A stretch of DNA of 64,000 nt, taken from Phlegmacium glaucopus. Taxonomy: Eukaryota > Basidiomycota > Agaricomycetes > Agaricales > Cortinariaceae. The stretch lies in NCBI GenBank assembly GCA_015039465.1, contig MU130494.1, forward strand, positions 24,432-88,431, written 5' to 3'. Shown here piece after piece: positions 32,930 to 44,399 of this stretch. The stretch's first letter is position 1, and every line of letters begins with the position of its first letter. The notes beneath the pieces were generated by a model. The model had not been told where the DNA came from and searched no databases. It saw nothing but the letters and a program-made list of their open reading frames with translations. The position numbers were made by a program, and so were the translations under genes.

Positions 32930-33888
32930 AATCATACTTGTCACAGATGTGGAAATGATATATATGTTGAATATAATTTTCTGATTCTGCCATCAGTTAT
33001 AGCCTTTGATTTTTCTGGTCACAGATTAAATATTGACCATTTAATAAAAATAACTCATAATGGAGTAAGGCAAAAGTTGCAGGAATTATATATTTTGGCC
33101 ATGGACATTTTACTACACAAGTTGTTCTTCCAGATGGACAGATTTGGTTTAATGATGGAATAACCACAGGCCATGACATGATATATCTAGGGTTGCCGAT
33201 GTCCAGTTCAGAACCAAAGTTTGAACTGGACTTTTGAGAACTGGACCGAAAGTTCAGTTCAAAGTTCGGAATTTGGCTGAACTGGACTTCAAGTCCAGTT
33301 CGAGGTTCAGCAGGATTAGGCAGGTTTGAACCAAGTTTGAACCAATAACAGATTTTCTTGTGATTTCTAAATATTTTTGAACAAATTTGACTGAGAAGAG
33401 TCAGAACCATTCATTTGATGCAATAAACTGGGTCTGTAGGCACCAGGATATATTTGGCATGTTTATCTAACACATTTTTGGTGATCTTATCAATTGATCA
33501 AACATAAATAGTTGTGCTAGATGTGTCTGATTGTAGCTGTAAAACATCAGATAATTTACTAAAACAGGCAAAATGATGAATTTATGAAAGTGAAGATTTA
33601 ATGGAGATTTCTAAAGTGAAAAAGAAGATAAATTAATGGTGGGAAAAAATACAGGTCCAAACCTGAACCGGACCTGAACTGGACCTGAACCAAAGTTCAG
33701 TTCAAAGTTTGGCCAAATGGCTGAACCGGACCAAAGGTTTGGTTCTCAGTTCGCCAAAAAAGGCGCCGAACCAGACTGAACTGGACTTCAGCATCCCTAG
33801 ATATATCAAGGAATACTAACCCACAATCCTCCAGATTTGTCTACATATGAAGGTAAAGCAGCAGTAGTTGCATTATATGTTATGGAGT
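32930..33888 (+). pseudogene. Fragment of an uncharacterised protein with a USP/UCH-like end
   Basis: Plus strand reads HTCHRCGNDIYVEYNFLIPP then VIAFDFSGH, and further on, with frame changes, GHFTTQVVLPDGQIWFNDGI, TTGHDMIY; after the hAT element at 33188-33799 it resumes GILTHNPPDLSTYEGKAAVV and ALYVME, stop at 33888. C-x2-C ... PP..I.F..., followed by HFT...DG.IW..DG, is a pattern I recall at the C-terminus of ubiquitin-hydrolase-like proteins in agaric repeats. That assignment is from memory and weak. Both start and frame are lost. Confidence 0.4.
33188..33799. mobile_element. Non-autonomous hAT element with GAACTGGAC echoes
   Basis: 612 bp, 8-bp duplication GATATATC (33180-33187, 33800-33807). 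Ends TAGGGTTGCCGATGTCCAG and CTGGACTTCAGCATCCCTA. Arms filled with GAACTGGAC, AGTTCAAAGTT and AACCAAAG variants. Skipping it restores the reading TTGHDMIY-GILTHN of the surrounding fragment. Confidence 0.9.
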
Positions 33889-33899
33889 AAAAAAGAGAA

Positions 33900-34106
33900 A
33901 AAAAGAGGACTCGTACATGCCATGCAAGCAATGGCCCACAAAACAGGTTGGTAATCCAACCAGTTGCTTCCATCATCTCGGAGCTTAGGAACTTGAAGGC
34001 TTGGTGATTCAGAGTTGGAGTTTGTTGATAGGTCTTCGGGGCCCATAACCTGTTGAAGTATTTCGCAGCTAGAACTAAAATGAAAAGTATATTGTCTCAA
34101 CTTCAA
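33900..34106 (-). pseudogene. Short Ty1/copia gag-like fragment
   Basis: Minus strand reads SPSLQVPKLRDDGSNWLDYQ, a typical start of copia-type gag proteins in agarics (family recognition). The rest is unrelated or frame-lost, and no LTR is assigned. It lies just outside the proposed left end of the Plavaka element and may be part of its target. Confidence 0.35.
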
Positions 34107-34745
34107 CTAGAAGTTGGAGAGCTTGGTATAAAAGAATTACCTAAAATGAAAAGTATATCTAATAGGTATCAGTAAATATTTTTGTATGGTAAATATAATC
34201 CAACTCACTGTCTCAACTTCAACTACATCAGCAAAAGTATTTCTGTCTGGTTTGGTATGGTAGGTCTGGCACATCTGGTGCATCTGGAGTCAGAACAGCA
34301 GGAGCTGCCAGAAATTATCAGAATTTCAATTCAGTCAGAAACAAGTCAGAATTTTTAGCAGTACCAGAAATGTGGCTTCATTCAGAACTCAGCCAGACAT
34401 CCTTTTTTTTCAGCCAGAACTGCAGAAGCAGCCACAAATTTGATTCAGTCATAAACGGGCCAGAATTCTTAGCAGTACCAGATATTAGAATAGCCAGACT
34501 TCCATTTTCTTGTATTTATATTGTAATCAAAAAGCAATTTCATTTGCGTGATGGTCAGCATACTTATTTACAAAGAAAGACTTGAAACAATCTAGAGACC
34601 AAGTGTGACGGAAACGAAGAGGAAGGAACTGCTTTCCATAGACTGGAAGCAAGTGGGCACCGCGCAGGATTGTGTCAATGTGGACAACAGATGTTAATCT
34701 CTTACCACTCTCATCAACCTCTGGCTTTACAACCCACATACCCAT

Positions 34746-36048
34746 TATTGCGCACCAATACTGATTGGTAGCATGAGAACAAAGCTTAAAAGTTGCCATC
34801 ATGAAAATAAGCGGACTTTAAATTCACTTACCTATTTTGGAAGCAGCCCTGAATCGCGTTCCTGGTCAACAAAATCATTCGTTCAACGTTAACATCCTCA
34901 TCGCTCATCATATCCTCAATGTCCTCCACTATGTTGTCTATCATTTACACTATCGATATGCTCCTTAACATCTACCATCCATTTGTCCCTTGGCTAGTGA
35001 TACAACAAAGCGATCAATCTACTATTCGCATCGGTCATCGGCTCGCGTTTGATCGCATCTATGGCCCATCATTTCAAGAACGGCCCGTTTATGGACGCAT
35101 CAGCTACATCTCCCATTATGTCAAAGGCTTTGTCATTGTTGTTGTGGCTATGGACCCACAAGTCTTCGCCTCAGCTATCTATCTTGCCATACCTCGCTCC
35201 TGGATCTCACTCAGTCCCCTATCCTCACTCATCTACCTCTTATCTTATCATTCACTGCCAAAACCATCATTCACGCGGTACCTGAAGCCTTCCCACCCTC
35301 TTTATGACAATTTAGGAAGTCCAGGAGGATCACGACTAAGCAGGAATTGCAGATGAATCAGCAGCAGAGGATTATTCTCGCAGAGTGTCAAGTGTTATCA
35401 AGGCTGCACGACATGGGATCATGGGCAAGTAGTATTTTCTTGGGAACAAGGCTGCGCCTTTCAAGTGTTGACTCAGGACCTTTCACATTTTTGACATGAC
35501 CACACACCTTTGGAGTCAATATATTTTTGCTATTGGACTATGTACACTGCCTTCTCTTCTTTTCTCTTGCACTTTGACATTTTACAGATCTTTTTATTGT
35601 TCCTTCTTCTTTTCCATTGTTCTTTCTTCTCGCAGCTGTCCTCTCTTCATCATTCTTCCTTTGACAGCGCGTACTTCTTTCTTTTATTTGTTTTACATAG
35701 CCTCATCCTTAGGTATAAATACTGCTCTTTTGTACCAGGATAGGTAGTTCAGTTCAATCCATTCTTACTTCCCTACAGTCATCATCTCAGTGGAATTCCA
35801 GTGAATTCCTCCCTCAAGTTCGCTTTTTTCAGCCTTTTATCTGTTTCTGTCCCCTACTGTCAACCGCTATAGTCTCACCAAAGACTCTTCCTTGATCATC
35901 CTCATCCTCCTCTACTCTCTTTTTACCAAGTGTGCTTACTAGTCTCTGGTTATACCTTCCCTAAACAAACACAGGGGGATATTCTGACCTAAAGTCTGGT
36001 CCAGTTCCCTCTGGTTGGTGTTTTATAACAACACAAACAATGATTTAT
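34746..36048 (+). mobile_element. LTR family D, copy 3, inside the transposase gene
   Basis: 1303 bp, TATTGCGCACCAATACTG to AACAATGATTTAT. TATAAATACTG at about 35714 gives the orientation. The downstream repeat block (AAGTTCGCTTTTTTCAG to AGACT) is present once, versus two or three times in copies 1, 2 and 4. Flanks are ACCCA/ACCGT, not a clean duplication. Confidence 0.8.
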
Positions 36049-38674
36049 ACCGTCTGCTCCTCCGGTGACCTGCCTATTTTCTTGAACCATTCTATGAGTG
36101 CACATGGGTATTCCTCACCCTCATAGTGAAATGAGAAAAGAAGTTTGACTCAAACAACACTCATCCCCCAAAAACCAGGCTTATCCTGATTTTCAACCAC
36201 AAAAACACAGTCTCTTTGAGGACCAGTTGTGCGCCAAGACGGGGTTGAACAGATGCGTTCGTGGCGCATTCCACGGATACCAGAGATGTCACTAGGGGCA
36301 TAGAATGTTGCAATGGCAGAATGGAAAACCGATATTGGAGATATCATCTCCAAAATGTCGTTGTCAGGCATATCAAAGTCAAACTCGGAGGTGGAGGCTT
36401 CATTGCCTGAGATGTTGAGTTGCTGGTGGAGGAATTCACAAACGAGAGAGGGCAAGCAGGGCTCTTTGATATAAACGGCAAGTGACGACAACACTGAGGG
36501 ATACTTCCGTTCTAGAAATTGAGTCAGAATCACCTAAAATAATATTAGAATGGGTGACATACACTTTATTCATGCCATAACTCTTTTGTCGGTAGGTCCT
36601 CCATCATCATCATCTTCATCATCTACAGTAGGTATTTGATGTTCAGGTGGAAGCATCCCACGTGAAATGTAGTTAGCTCGTGCTGTGTTGAGCTTATCAA
36701 GACGTTGAATTGTGATTAACATTTGACCAAGGGCTTCAAAGCGGCTAGAGCGTCGCCAGGGCTTTTAACTGCCATAATGTGCCGTGATTCAGTTATTGAT
36801 GAACAAAGCCCACCGGGGGCACCAAATTCCTGAATATTCTGCCGGTAATGTACCAACGAGTGCTGGCATAGCAATGAAAATGTGTCACAAACTCCAGAAG
36901 ATCGGAATATCTCGTGGTAGATATGGAATTGACAAAGAGCAGTGTCAAGTGAATGAAGGGCAGTGTTATCGAAGTCGGCACACCTTGCAATATAGCAGAA
37001 GTTGAGGAAAGCGGATAAGCTCTTTACCACCTCTGGAGGGACAAGACCGTGAATTGCTGGTAAGTAGATCTAAATATAAGAGTTTTGTGAGTACATTACA
37101 CCGTCTCATTAGACAAAAACAAAAACTACCTTCATCAAGGCTTTAGAGTCATCACCAGTCCATTGCTTGAAACGGCGACCTTGCTTGAAGCGACACAACT
37201 CAGGAAATGCAGGAACAGCTGCCAACCTACACAAAACTAAGTAGAGTTTAGAAGTAGATATTTCGAAGAGCTTCTCACCTTCAATCTATTTCATCCATTA
37301 TCTGGTTGGCTTCTGCAGTCTCATAAATGGCCTCTAGGTATTCTCCCACCCAAGCAACAAGATGGTCTTTGAATGTCCCTTTGATGGCTTGGTGGAGAAG
37401 GTCAGACGAGATCAGCTCATAAATATCTGCGCATGGAAAGTCACGGGTGAAAGGCACAACCGGACCATCGACTCTGTATTCTTCATGCAATGTAGTCATG
37501 TCAAATGTCGCTAATAACACATCTGTCAGTGCGTTTGTTCGAGGACCAGCCGCACCATCAATATCTGGTGGAAGTGCGGTACAGCTATTGACAGTTTTAG
37601 TTGAATCAATACTGCATTATCACATGAAAAAAAAAAATACCGGGGACACCAGTTTTGAAGGACACCAGCAAGCATTACCTGTTCAGGATAATTGGCAATG
37701 AAAGGACCCAGATCAAATATCATGCGACGAAAATGGCCATCAGGACATCTATAGACCGTTGGTGTTTTCATTGCTGGCTTCAAAGTTGAGAGAATGGCGG
37801 AAATAGATGAATGGTAGAGCTGGCGTTTGAATTGGTGGAATTTCTGGTCATTATCATATTTATGGTCCTCTAAAAAACACAAGATAAATGATTTTGATGA
37901 TGGAAATCTGTTGAAACAATGGTTATACCTTTGGGAATGGCTAAAAAGCCAATTGGAACCACCGCATTCCAATGCGCACGACGGACCGAGTTATGGACTG
38001 TGCCAATAGAAAAATACAAAGGATGATATTCAATGTCGCCGGTGCCCACTGAGACAGTCGTTTTGTCACTGCCCAATATGATGGGAACACACATAGCCCC
38101 ATCATTAATGGTGGGATCCTCTTCATATATCATATCCTGTAATCATAAGGTTAGTATAGAGCCATGTTTAAAGTATGACAAGAACCAAGAATGTACACAA
38201 TGACGCCATGCATAATTAGCTGACATGAAATCAGCCCATCGCCACTGTCCATCCTTATCAATCTCCACATATGGTGCCAGGTCGAACTCATTATTGAAAT
38301 CGGGGTTTGCTAGCATATTACGAGCAACAACCTCTGGATCGCGGTACCAGATCTCATATTCCTGCTGCCTCCAGTTTGGTGCATCCTCATCAACTTGATC
38401 GAACAAAGACTTGAAGCACTGCCACAGTGCATCACCTGCAAAATTGAATAATGAGTTCATTTTCCTCTGTAAATGTGGGGCGAAATATCTTACCTTCCTC
38501 GATTGCGTCAATTGTATCATAAATGTGTTTATAACTTTCGAATGGACCGGAACTCCCATGCTGCACAAGCGAAAGACCCCATAACTCCAAGAGGTGATTT
38601 ATATTGCCTTGCGACATCTCCTCTCAGTGGTAGAGGAAATCAGCGACTTTAAATTGAAGTTCGTTCGTGAATGC

Positions 38675-39208
38675 CAGTAGTGCTTGAAAGTCCGGTTAAG
38701 TCCGGTTATTTGGTGCCCAGGGGCTCTAACCAAGACCAAGACCGGTTAGGCTTCGTTCCCAAACCCAAAATAACCTAACCGGACCGAAAATAACTGACCA
38801 AAACCAGTTAGTTGCAGTTACTAACCAGTTAGGACCGAAAAAATGAAAAACCGGTTATATCTGGGCAAGACCGTACATATTTCTCTCAATAAACATTATT
38901 TCCACGCATCGTAGCTTTAAAATGAGCCCAAGAACGCTAAATGTGATGAAGAATTGACAAAGCTATGATAATATTCTTGAAAGTCTACTTTTGGCCAATA
39001 TTTTAAAGATTTGACCATAACTCAGTCAGATTTTTAGCGTTTCTCACATTTTTGGGTGCGTTTTGAAGGGGTATAATAGGGTCATTTATAACCGGTTATT
39101 TAATTTTCAGAATCAACTAACCACTAACTGCGGTCCGGTCTTTTTGTGGTTAGGTCCGGTCCAGTCTTGGTTATTTTCCGGTTAATTAACCGGACTTTCA
39201 AGCACTAA
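38675..39208. mobile_element. Non-autonomous hAT element, CCGGTT-echo family, copy 2
   Basis: 534 bp. Ends CAGTAGTGCTTGAAAGTCCG and CGGACTTTCAAGCACTAA. 7-of-8 duplication GTGAATGC/GTGAATGG (38667-38674, 39209-39216). Interior filled with AACCGGT/GGTTA variants around a core containing CTCAATAAACATTATTTCC. Same family as 1934-2791 and 57073-58182, but here the echoed motif keeps CpG (CCGGTT) where the others have CCAGTT. Inserted between the zinc-finger exon and the body of the transposase gene. Confidence 0.85.
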
Positions 39209-39671
39209 GTGAATGGTGTCCAGTCATCAGACTTCTGTTCAGTTCAATGTGGTGGTGGAGTTCCTTCAGGAAGGAAGTCTCCATTTTTGTTGCATGGCCG
39301 ACCTTACAGAAATATATAAGCATGCCGTTCATAAACGAATGGCATAAGATGGAGACATACCGTTTATGAAAGGATGGTAAGTCTGCTTCAATTTGGTGGT
39401 AGGTTTTTTGGGCTCATGATCATGTTGCTCTGGAGCTGGTGATGGAGACGAAGGTGGCACCATGGGAGAGCCTGAGCGGGAAGGGCGAGGAGGTTGGAGA
39501 TTCAGGAATTACTTCCTGCAGATTTTCTGGAAGCCGGTGGCTATCAAATTTGGGGTGGGCAGTTCGTACATGATTTGTTCGACCAGATTCACTCCTAAAG
39601 GTTCTTGGACACCCTCTGTGAGTACAACGGAGATTCGCAGCAGAGGAACATTTTTTGGAACCACAGGGCAT

Positions 39672-39894
39672 GATTTGGGTACCAAAACATGTATAGATTT
39701 GAGGGAAAGGGAGTGGAGGGTAAAGACAGAGACAGGAGCCAGTATTCAGGGGAACATCAAAAAAAATAAAAATGATGAGTTGAAATTCAACCGTACAGCA
39801 AACATGTTTCATCAGCAACTCAACTTTAGCTCTATCCATTCCTTCCCTTCCCTAACGCTGCGCTTAACACATAAACCAAACCCCCTGGACGGAC
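39672..39894. promoter_or_regulatory. Divergent promoter of the Plavaka gene pair
   Basis: 223 bp between the transposase ATG (39671, minus) and the companion ATG (39895, plus). It should hold both start regions if the pair is expressed; a pyrimidine-rich CCATTCCTTCCCTTCCC precedes the companion start. Assignment rests on position only. Confidence 0.45.
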
Positions 39895-42800
39895 ATGGCT
39901 GACCTCGATGAAGACAATGAGGATATGGCACCTAAGAAACGCAAGACAACTTACAACTGAGAGCATCCCACAGACAACCCAAAACCTCCAAAGCGCTCCA
40001 GGGTACAAGTTCAGGCAGCAGCGGCAGAGAAAAGGGCTGCAACTGTAGCCAAGAAGAACGAGCTTGCAAATATCCAAGCAGCCGCTGAACTCGAGAAGCA
40101 GGAAAAGAAGAAAAAAGCCTTGAAGGAGGTTGCCACTATGGAAGACGCTATCCAACACCAACAAAGGCAGTGTCAGTTACAAGCTACATGTCCTTATTTA
40201 CACACAATGCAGACTTACTGAACTATCAACAAGGTTCACACCGTTCCTGATGCTGAAAATCATATCAACGCCAGCAGCCCACCTGCTGGAGCCGTTGAAC
40301 AAGATGGAGGTGAGTTGAGCAATGTTGAAATACCTCCTCGGTCCACTTTTGACACCGACTCTGATGGTGGGCTACTTGGGATGGAGGACTTCAATTATGA
40401 TGGGGAATCTGGAGATGACAGCGATATATACGCACCAGCTGAAGATAAGGACAACGAGGAAGGAGGAGAAGAGTGCTCTGACTCATCCATCGATCAGAGT
40501 AAGACCTTCAAGAGAAAACAAGGCAAAAAGGAGAAGGTAAGAGTTCATACAATAGATAATCAGTTGACGATATAAATCGTTGTTTGTGTTGTTATAAAAC
40601 ACCAACCAGAGAGCAATGGACTAGTCTTTAAGTCAAAAGCCTCCCTGTTGTTCGTTTAGGGAAGGTGTAACCTTGACTTGTATCACACAGAGGTAGGGAG
40701 CAAGAGTAGAGGTGAGGAGGATGAGGATGAATGAGGAAGAGTCTTCAGTAAGACTATAGCAGTTGACAGTGGGTTGACAGTAAAGGACTGAAAAAGAGAA
40801 CTCAGAGGGGTTAAGGAAGAGGATGAGGAAGAATAAGAGGGAGTCTTCAGCAAGACTATAGTAATTGATAGTGGGGATAGATTGACAGTTAAAGGACTGA
40901 AAAAGCGAACTTGAGGGAGGAATTCACTGGAATTCCACTGAGATGATGAAAGTGGGGGGTAAGAATGAATTGAACTGAACTACCTATCCTGGTACAAAAG
41001 AGCAGTATTTATACCCTAAGGATGAGGCTATGTAAAACAATAAAAAGAAACAAAGTACGCGCTGTCAAAGGAAGAAAGATAAAGAGAGGACAGCTGCGAG
41101 AAGAAAAGAACAATGGAAAAGAAAAGGAACAGTAAAAAAATCTGTAAAGTGTCAAAGTGCGAGAGAAAAGAAAAGAAGGCAGTGTACATAGTCCAATAGC
41201 AAAAATATATCGACTCCATAGGCGTGTGGTCATGTCAAAAATGTGAAAGGTCCTGAGTCAACACTTGAAAGGCGCAGCCTTGTTCCCGAGAAAATACTAC
41301 TTGCCCATGATCCCATGTCGCGCAGCCTTGATAACACTTGACACACTGCGAGAATAATCCTCTGCTGCTGATTCATCTGCAATTCCTGCTTAGTTGTGAT
41401 CCTCCTGGACTTCCTAAATTGTCATAAAGAGGGTGGGAAGGCTTCAGGTACCGCGTGAATGATGGTTTTGGCAGTGAATGATAAGATAAGAGGTAGATGA
41501 GTGAGGATAGGGGACTGAGTGAGATCCAGGAGCGAGGTATGGCAAGATAGATAGCTGAGGGGAAGACTTGTGGGTCCATAGCCACAACAACGATGACAAA
41601 GCCTTTGACATAATGGGAGATGTAGCTGATGCGTCCATAAACGGGCCGTTCTTGAAATGATGGGCCAAAGATACGATCAAACGCGAGCCGATGACCGATG
41701 CGAATAGTAGATTGATCGCTTTGTTGTATCACTAGCCAAGGGACAAACGGATGGTAGATGTTAAGGAGCATGTCGATAGTGTAAATGATAGACAACATAG
41801 TGGAAGACATTGAGGATATGATGAGCGATGAGGATGTTATCGTTGAACGAATGGTTTTGTTGACCAGGAACGCGATTCAGGGCTGCTTCCAAAATAGGTA
41901 ATCAAATTCAAAGTCCGCTTATTTTCATGATGGCGACTTTTAAGCTTTCTTCTCACGCTACCAATCAGTATTGGTGCGCGACAACGATCTACTCACTGAT
42001 GACTGGTTGCTGATGGCTCAAGGAACCAAAGGGTAAACTTCATGCAGATATCCAAGCCCATCGCAAGATCGTCGCACCTACATATGCCCCAGCTGATGCA
42101 CAAGATAGGATGGCAGTGCAGGAAGGAAGAGGGAGGTATGCACGGTTCAACAAGTTATTTTCTCACACTGATGCTTCGTTGATATCAAGTGGGAAACCAG
42201 TGGAAATTGGCGGCTTACAGAAGAATTGGAAAGAACATGTGCAGCCCCAGAGTCACAGTACTTATGTCAAGCCTTCCACGTCAAAAAAAGGCAGTCAACT
42301 CAGAACTGATGCCACTGGCACCACCTCATGCTCTGATTCCAGCAACAAGCCTGAGTTTGACCACGCAGCTGTTCAACATCAAACATCTCAGAAGACACCG
42401 AAAACACTGGCAACTACCAAAGCGAACGTGCCGCCAGGTCAAAGCAATCACCGAGGGGGAACGAAAATGGTATAAGTTATTCATAATTCATATAATTGTC
42501 TCATGCAGTCCTCAAACGCTGACAGAATACTTTAGTCAGGGATAAAGCTCCGCAAAGTTGAGACCAAAAATACTGTTGATTCAAAGCCCAGACGGCGATC
42601 AGCAAAACCTCGCTATAACAACAGCCATCTCCCATTCAAAAATGTCAACCATGATCTCCAAACCTGGTGTGAATCCATCATACCTGCAATTATTGACTGG
42701 GCTGGTACTTTAGAAGATGGTTTCGGGGTCAATGCACATCCCAATTTATCTGAGATCATACAAGATAACTGGAACGATGAATTTCCAACCATAGAATGCG

Positions 42801-43565
42801 ATGATGCAGTTCTTTCTGTAGTAAGTACTAATTTTCTTTGTTTATTATCTCAATCATGCATTTACTAGCACCCCGTTAGGCGAGCTCTGCCATCCGGAAC
42901 TGGCGCAGTTCTATTAATAAGTATGCTTTACAGCAGCTCACAAAATTGTTAGAGAACGACCCATACAAGAACTCAAGAGAGCAACGAAAGGAGTATGTTG
43001 CAGAGCAGCTCCGAGACCTGCGATATATCTATCGTGATCCCGACACCAAGGTAAGTTCCCTTCCTGTATCCTACTCTGTATTTCAATTATTTTAATCTTT
43101 TCCTTCAGTCTGGCGCCTATCACTCATCTGTTATCGTTGAGATCTTTGCAGTGCATCAGCAACTCGTGGCGAAAACGGACAAGTTTTATGGCTATCCAGG
43201 GGGTGCACTGTCGCTCTGTGCTGCCGCGGTGAGATCTTGCCCAGTGACCAACTCTTGCCTTCACCTGACGAGCATCATTATGATTCTAGCACAAACACGC
43301 CCTTAAACTTTGGCGTTCCGGCGACCCCCCTGACAAAGATACAAAGACCAGCTTTGTCCGTAGACCATGGGCTATTCGTGCTGCTGCCCACTTCCAAACC
43401 ATCAAGAAACTCTCAGATAGAAAATGGCGTGTAATCGTCGAGGCTGCAGTCTCTGCGATGGACTCACACATTGAAGAGTTCGACCCTACTGGCGAAAACG
43501 ACAGTGAACTTGATGATCCGGATGAAGTGGTTATTTCGGAGGATGAGGCTGCGACGAGTGACTAG
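39895..43565 (+). pseudogene. Companion gene of the Plavaka element, function unknown
   Basis: Start MADLDEDNEDMAPKKRKT at 39895, 223 bp from the divergent transposase start. N-terminal part is acidic and lysine-rich with a coiled-coil-like stretch (AAAEKRAATVAKKNELANIQ). After LTR-D copy 4 it continues EPKGKLHADIQAHRKIVAPT. The conserved C-terminal half reads YNNSHLPFKNVNHDLQTWCE, PAIIDWAGTLEDGFGVNAHP, DAVLSV-intron-ASSAIRNWRSSINKYALQQL, EYVAEQLRDLRYIYRDPDTK, YHSSVIVEIFAVHQQL, WRVIVEAAVSAMDSHIEEF, ending at 43565. I recall such proteins next to agaric transposases (possibly the DUF6532 group; unverified). A TGA after TYN replaces CGA; other frame changes occur near 43310. It probably assists transposition; no catalytic motif is seen. 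Confidence 0.55.
40572..41983 (-). mobile_element. LTR family D, copy 4, inside the companion gene
   Basis: 1412 bp in minus orientation, 5-bp duplication ACGAT (40567-40571, 41984-41988). On its own strand it runs TGTCGCGCACCAATACTG to ACGATTTAT and contains TATAAATACTG (plus-strand complement near 41010). CpG content is high, so it is a young copy. Confidence 0.85.
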
Positions 43566-44399
43566 ATATTATGCATGCTACTAGTGTTGTTGTTTATACA
43601 CGTGAACACTTTCCCCCTGCCTCTCATGTGTAATCTGTGTGACAGTGTCCCGGAACCTTGAGTTATTAGTATATTAATGGTGGTACTACTAGTCATGGCA
43701 TCGGAAATAAATTCTGACCATCCCAGCTTGGTCCTGGCATGGTATAAAACTTCTGATGAGATAGGTATAAAACTTCTGATGAGATATATACTTATGATAC
43801 CATTTCTAATTTCCATTGTCAAGACTAATTTATAATACCAGAAGTAAGTAATGGTAGTCGAAAGCTGGACTGGAAATGTGCAGGTGATTATGTCACCATA
43901 CTTTTTATGGCGGCATGGAAGTGTCTGGGATGTCTGGTGCCAGACGTGCCAGACAAAAATATTTTTGCTGATGTAGAAGTTGAGACTGCTAAATAATAAA
44001 AGGTAGCAAATAAACTAACTAGATTATGTAATGTGATTCAGGGACGAAAACGAATGGCAAAATCAAGATATAGATAAATGAATGATCTACTTAACGAATG
44101 AACGAGTCGTACTTGCAATATTTCAACAGAGAAAGGGACGACGGAAGTTTTGGAGAGTTCGGAAAATACGGCGGTTATTTGTTTCGGGCATTTGTCAGCC
44201 TTGCGAATCCAACACTACTGTGGTATCGGTCGGACGATGGTCATCCATGGCTATCAAATTTTTCAGACTCAGATATATCGTGTCCTTCGTTCCCACTCCA
44301 CCATTACAGCGACAACTCTTGAACGAGCAGGACTCAGAACCCAGCAGCATCGGGACACATCACTGAGGAGGAATTAGCACCCTCCATTTCTTACCCATC

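Larger units (their letters stand above)
34527..39671 (-). pseudogene. Plavaka-type transposase with N-terminal C2H2 finger, interrupted
   Basis: Starts MPCGSKKCSSAANLRCTHRG at 39671. A finger C-x4-C-x12-H-x4-H (CTHRGCPRTF..SGRTNHVRTAH) is followed by TYHPFING and NGDFLPEGTPPP. After the hAT insertion: TNELQFKVADFLYH, MSQGNINHLLELWGLSLVQH, YKHIYDTIDAIEEG. Then GDALWQCFKSLFDQ, DMIYEEDPTINDGAMCVP, IILGSDKTTVSVGTGDIEYH, PLYFSIGTVHNSVRRAH, GFLAIPK, CPDGHFRRMIFDLGPFIANY. The end, beyond the LTR-D insertion, is VVHIDTILRGAHLLPVYG and FFVNKYADHHANEIAF. These blocks are those of Plavaka (KDZ-related) transposases of agarics. Stops (for example H-stop-E-E, a TGA for CGA) and the two insertions inactivate it. 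Several 50-60 nt introns are present; not all borders were fixed. Confidence 0.8.
34208..43985. mobile_element. Two-gene Plavaka-type DNA transposon, about 9.8 kb with insertions
   Basis: The outer ends are inverted copies: GTCTCAACTTC...ACATCAGCAAAA.TATTT.TGTCTGG at 34208-34250 and its complement at about 43941-43985. Both are followed inward by repeated TCTGG/CCAGA motifs (GTCTGGCACATCTGG, GTCTGGCACGTCTGG). Inside, the transposase runs leftward and a companion gene rightward from a shared promoter at 39672-39894. Two LTR-D copies and one hAT element are later insertions (3.25 kb in total). The exact end bases and target duplication are unresolved because the flanks are themselves palindromic. 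Confidence 0.6.
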
